64,000 nt of DNA from Glossina fuscipes (taxonomy: Eukaryota; Arthropoda; Insecta; Diptera; Glossinidae), in the NCBI RefSeq assembly GCF_014805625.2, contig NW_023998414.1, forward strand, positions 32,735,457 to 32,799,456, given 5' to 3'. Positions 60,367-64,000 of the stretch are shown piece after piece. The notes beneath the pieces are model-generated. The model made no database searches, was not told the DNA's origin, and saw nothing but the letters and a program-made list of their open reading frames with translations. Made by a program: the position numbers and the translations under genes. Each line of letters starts with the position of its first letter. Positions within the stretch are counted from its first letter, which is position 1.

Positions 60367-60425
60367 TGTTGCTGTCGCTGTTGCTGTTGCTGTTGCTGTT
60401 ACTGTTGCTGTTGCTTTTGCCTTTG
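60367..60425. repeat. (GTTGCT)n hexanucleotide repeat
   Basis: About nine units of gttgct with gtcgct and gttact variants. On the minus strand in one frame it reads as alternating Ser-Asn, in another as poly-Gln (CAA/CAG). No open frame extends beyond it, so it is not evidence of a polyglutamine gene. Confidence 0.8.
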
Positions 60426-61528
60426 CTTATTCTCGCTATCAAGTTTGCCGTTGATAAATTTAAGTTTTATTTACTTTGACATGACTTGATTGTCAGACAA
60501 GTGTTGCATTGTATCGTATAAGAGTAATATATGGTGTACTGTTAAGGGTCGCTGGCCTAACAAAGTGTATTTGAAATTGTTGACACTGATCACGTACTAT
60601 TATATTACTCGCTATTGATTGCGTGCACTATAAAATTGATTTCATTGTGTAATGTATGTGTAAATGTATGAAAAATACTTATGCATGTATCTATGTATAA
60701 ACAAGTAAGTGTTTGCGGCAAGGCTTAGCTGCTATAACTTTAGGTGTTTAAAAAATTTGCAAAAAAAAAAAAAAAAAAACTGATCAAAATCATTTTGAGA
60801 AAAACCTCTCTGACTGATTCGACTATAAAATCATTCATAACTTGTTGATATTCTGCAATATTATCACTTACACGATTCATTGCTGAACAGAGCAGAAAAA
60901 TGTTTACTTAATCTTAGATTTTATTTAGATTCATTAAGAGGCTTACGGAAGCTTAGCTTTATTGAAATTACCTAATATTAATGTATAATGAATGATATAA
61001 AAAAAAAGTTTCAAATTAAAGAAATAATAATTTATTAAATAAAAATAAAATTTATTAAACATAGCACATAAGTTAAAACCCATTCCTAAGACTAACATAA
61101 AGAAGTCGTCTCTAGCAGAAATTGATGTTGTTTTAGAAAAATGCTACTCCCTCACGCGATGCCTGTACTTATTCCAATCATTTGTTGCGAAGAATGGGAA
61201 AACCCATTGATTAAACATTAATTTTAATTGGAACAAACTTCATTCAAACTCAGCATTGACTTGATAAATATTATGGGAATATCTTCTCCGTTCAAAACAA
61301 CCATTTGTCAGTGGCTGGCAAATTTCAAACTCTTTCGTACGAATACTGACCAAGGGTGTGAAGATAAATTCGAATTTAACTAGTAAAGACACCTACCATT
61401 TCTGTTAACATACCTCTGTTAACGACTTAACAGAGCTCATGTTAAATACTTACAATTGAGATATAGTTGGTTTGAAAGCCTAATCCGTCCATATTAAAAA
61501 AAAGAAAATATTTTTGTGGACATTTCAT

Positions 61529-61905
61529 GAATCCATATAAAACTACCTTTCAAACAAACTAAACAAATTCAAATTCTGCTTATGGAAACTATTTTTAACG
61601 GTATTTGAAATTCAGTATGTTAGCGAAAACTGCATATGAAAAAACACCTAAATTTGACACTCTAGTGCGGCCAAACTAGAAAATGTCGCCTATATTCACC
61701 TATATCACGTGAATCTATATGAAAATACCTATCGATTAAGCAAAAAAAATTCACACTTTGCTTTCAGGAACTATTTTTGCCGATTTTTTGAAATTTGGTA
61801 TGTTACCATAACATAGCTATGGGAAAACACCCAACTTTGACACTCTGGTGTCACTATTCGCTGGTGTCACTATTCACTATTTCGCCTAAGAATTTGAATA
61901 TGAAA
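61529..61905 (+). repeat. Diverged tandem repeat, period near 180 bp
   Basis: Two units, starting at 61529 (gaatccatataaaact) and 61711 (gaatctatatgaaaatacct), share the order: gaatcYatat, a gctt-containing middle, ggaaactattttt or ggaactattttt, then tttgaaatt, gtatgtta, aaaacacc and tttgacactctRgtg. A third unit begins at about 61890 (gaatttgaatatgaaaa). Offsets are 182 and about 179 bases. A short extra duplication of gctggtgtcactattc lies at 61845-61880. It resembles a small old satellite fragment or the internal repeats of a transposon. Confidence 0.75.
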
Positions 61906-64000
61906 AAGCCGCCATCCGAAAAGGCTGACGCGTTCACAGTCTAACAAAAACATTAAAATAACACGTTGCTGATTCGGAGCCCAGGAGCAGCTCCATGAAT
62001 TTTGCTCGCATTGCCGGTCCATGCAGCATATCCTCCAGGTCTGGCCATTTGCGATGATCAAGTGTTTGCAAATTTCAAAGTGAAGCTTGCATTAAATGAT
62101 GACTTTGTTCAGTTGAAGCTTTGGAAACTAAAGCGGATTTCGAAAATTGTAATAAATCTATTTTTTTTATATAAGAAGAAGAGACTGTTTTGGTGAATGA
62201 AGTTGAATGGAAAAAATAGTTTTTTTTTTTTGCTTAATTCCGCGACCTATTGACCAATGCATTGTAAACAAAATTTATCATTCTCGCAAGTGCTCCATCG
62301 TTAGTTGATTTTTAATCATGCCGAGGGAAAAAAGCAAAATGACTTCGGTAATAATATGCAACCCACATGGTATGCCAAATTGAATGAACAGTTGGTAAGT
62401 TTATGCCGCACCATCATTGTCAAATGCCGAAGGAGGAGAGAAAACATTTCCAGGAATTAATTTCATCGTAAAGACAGCATAAAAAATTTCTCTTACGGTG
62501 CTTCTGCACCTCCAATTTTGGATGATGTCATGGAAAAGTTGAATCTTCAAAGATGCATTGGAGGAAAAGTTAAAGAGAAAATTATAGAAGGAAATCTACA
62601 AGATCATCATCAGCGCTACTCCTTTATTAACCGTCCTACAGCACTACACCTTTACATCGAACAAATGTTGAGAAATTCAAGATTCAAACATTTTCGAGAA
62701 TTCGCTTTGGTCACTTACTTTCGTTCCTCAATACGTTTGCGGTGAGCCTTACTACCGCTTACTACTACTATCGCTTTTCACATTTTTAAGAGTCATGCAA
62801 CATAGTTGTCGTGAAATTCTCTGGGAGAGGAATCTCTCCAATTTCCGTTTGTACTATCTGTCATTCGTTTTGGTACCCTGGACAGACAAAGAGCCCATGT
62901 TCAATGTTCGAATTTGAAGCACCTACGATCGCTAAGCAGTCGGGGCAAGTAGAAGTGTACCTCTGGCTTACGTTTGGAATGCGCTTGTGCCTCCATCTTC
63001 TTTTCGCGGATCCACTCCATCACATCGGCGATTCATCGATCAGTCAGCGCCTTGCCAAAGTTTCGACTTCACAGTACGTTAGTGTTTCTCTTCTCTTCTT
63101 TTTGCCTCTATTACGTATGTTGCTTCTTTAGCCTAGAGACCGATTGACGTCGAGCTGCCAATGAGCTTAGGAGCTTCGTCAGTAACAGATCGAAAAGGTG
63201 CAATTACTCTTACTGCACATAAGCGATATACTGTTAGGATGTCTAGGATGTATGGCAGGGGATGTACATTACTCCACACAACGGATCATCCTTGTAAAAT
63301 TTTGGAGGTCTTATTATCTATGTGTTGGTGTGCGCGTGTATTTAGCCGGATGATGTTCACTTTCAAAACGAAAATGCATTATTTTAGTGATTAGTTTGTT
63401 TAGTGATTTATTTATATAATTGCTAATGATTGCTGCTTAGGCGTGGCTTATACGGTTTAAAAATATTATTTCATTAGCAATATTATTAGTTGGAGACATT
63501 CCGCCATATATGCAAACGAAAATAAAATATTGAGAAATCCGTTTCTACCAACATCCAGCTAAGCGGGGTATTCTAAATTGGTTTATTCATATGTGTTCGC
63601 CGCCTATGAATACAATATTAATGTAATTCTGAATAGCAATAGGAATTGAAATAGAAGGGTGTGGCTTAGCATATTTACTCTAAAGATTGTTCTACAGGTT
63701 GAAGGCTAAGAAGAACATGAAGAAGAAAAACCTGATCAGTTTTCAAGGGTTTGAGACGGCAAAACAATCTGAGAAAAAAGGAAAACTAAATGCATTTTTT
63801 TTTGCTTTTAAGCAATTTGCAGCGGCTGGCGCTCACAAAGGTTATATCAACTAATTGGATGGATGTGTGCTTAGGTCATTTAAGATTGCAAGGCTAAAAA
63901 CTATTTCACTTATTTTGCGATGGGTATTTAAAATTCGTTGTAGATCGATTGTGATTCTCTTACTTGTTAGATATTTACCTTTGAAGAGTGTCTTGTTGAT
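61906..64000. other. Unannotated DNA, right edge
   Basis: No gene recognised. Frames at 62518-62745 and 62811-63131 are fairly complex but lack an ATG start and match nothing known. Minor motifs are ggcgtggctta near 63441 and ggtgtggctta near 63659, possibly related to the dispersed repeats. Confidence 0.35.

Larger units (their letters stand above)
56566..61528. other. Unannotated DNA with many microsatellites
   Basis: No gene recognised in about 5 kb. (GA)n at 57160-57212, (CATT)n at 57474-57502, (GTA)n at 58773-58797, (ATGT)n at 58835-58862, (TA)n at 59480-59525 and 59660-59709, (CTT)n at 60021-60044 and a (GTTGCT)n hexamer at 60367-60425. Confidence 0.4.

Noticed and set aside
60367..60425. 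A polyglutamine-coding exon on the minus strand
   Set aside because: The hexanucleotide repeat is not part of an extended open frame; stops lie close on both sides.

Overview
This is a eukaryotic, AT-rich window that looks like insect nuclear DNA, most likely from a higher fly (Diptera). The grounds are indirect: very dense A/T homopolymers and microsatellites, several mariner-like transposon fragments, a piggyBac fragment, and dispersed repeats of the 'cggacagacagacgg ... gatgggtata' kind that I associate with fly introns and intergenic DNA. I found no convincing multi-exon host gene, no rRNA or tRNA gene, no CRISPR array and no bacterial-style operon. The best reading is one long intergenic or intronic stretch that has collected transposon debris. 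The few ATG-started open frames that look coding-like (411, 15914, 26199, 30728, 51119) match no family I know and are listed with low confidence.

Layout. 1-6 kb: unannotated DNA, one dispersed-repeat copy (768-902) and a small hairpin. 6.0 kb: first copy of a tRNA-derived SINE. 10.6-11.7 kb: decayed mariner-like element. 12.3 kb: dispersed repeat. 17.6-18.55 kb: remains of a non-LTR retrotransposon, with an RNase H domain broken by stops. 18.9 kb: perfect 34-bp palindrome. 21.2-23.7 kb: a ~1.07-kb block present twice on either side of a 400-N gap, probably an assembly artefact. 25.27-25.88 kb: a structurally complete, internally deleted mariner with perfect 32-bp terminal inverted repeats. 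28.1 kb: second SINE copy. 32.7-33.1 kb: a second 400-N gap. 34.8-35.0 kb: piggyBac transposase fragment. 37.3-37.6 and 48.8-49.1 kb: two more mariner fragments. 42.8-43.7 kb: cluster of dispersed repeats. 46.6 kb: 46-bp tandem duplication. 50.0 and 53.6 kb: SINE remnants. 61.5-61.9 kb: diverged tandem repeat with a period near 180 bp.

Nothing in the window forms a pathway. What links the features is mobile DNA: five DNA-transposon remnants, one retrotransposon remnant that could be the type of machinery mobilising the SINE (inference), and one non-autonomous mariner with intact ends that could have been moved in trans. The most useful leads are the SINE family, the deleted mariner, the nine-locus hairpin-ended dispersed repeat, and the gap-edge duplication, which any downstream user should treat with caution.
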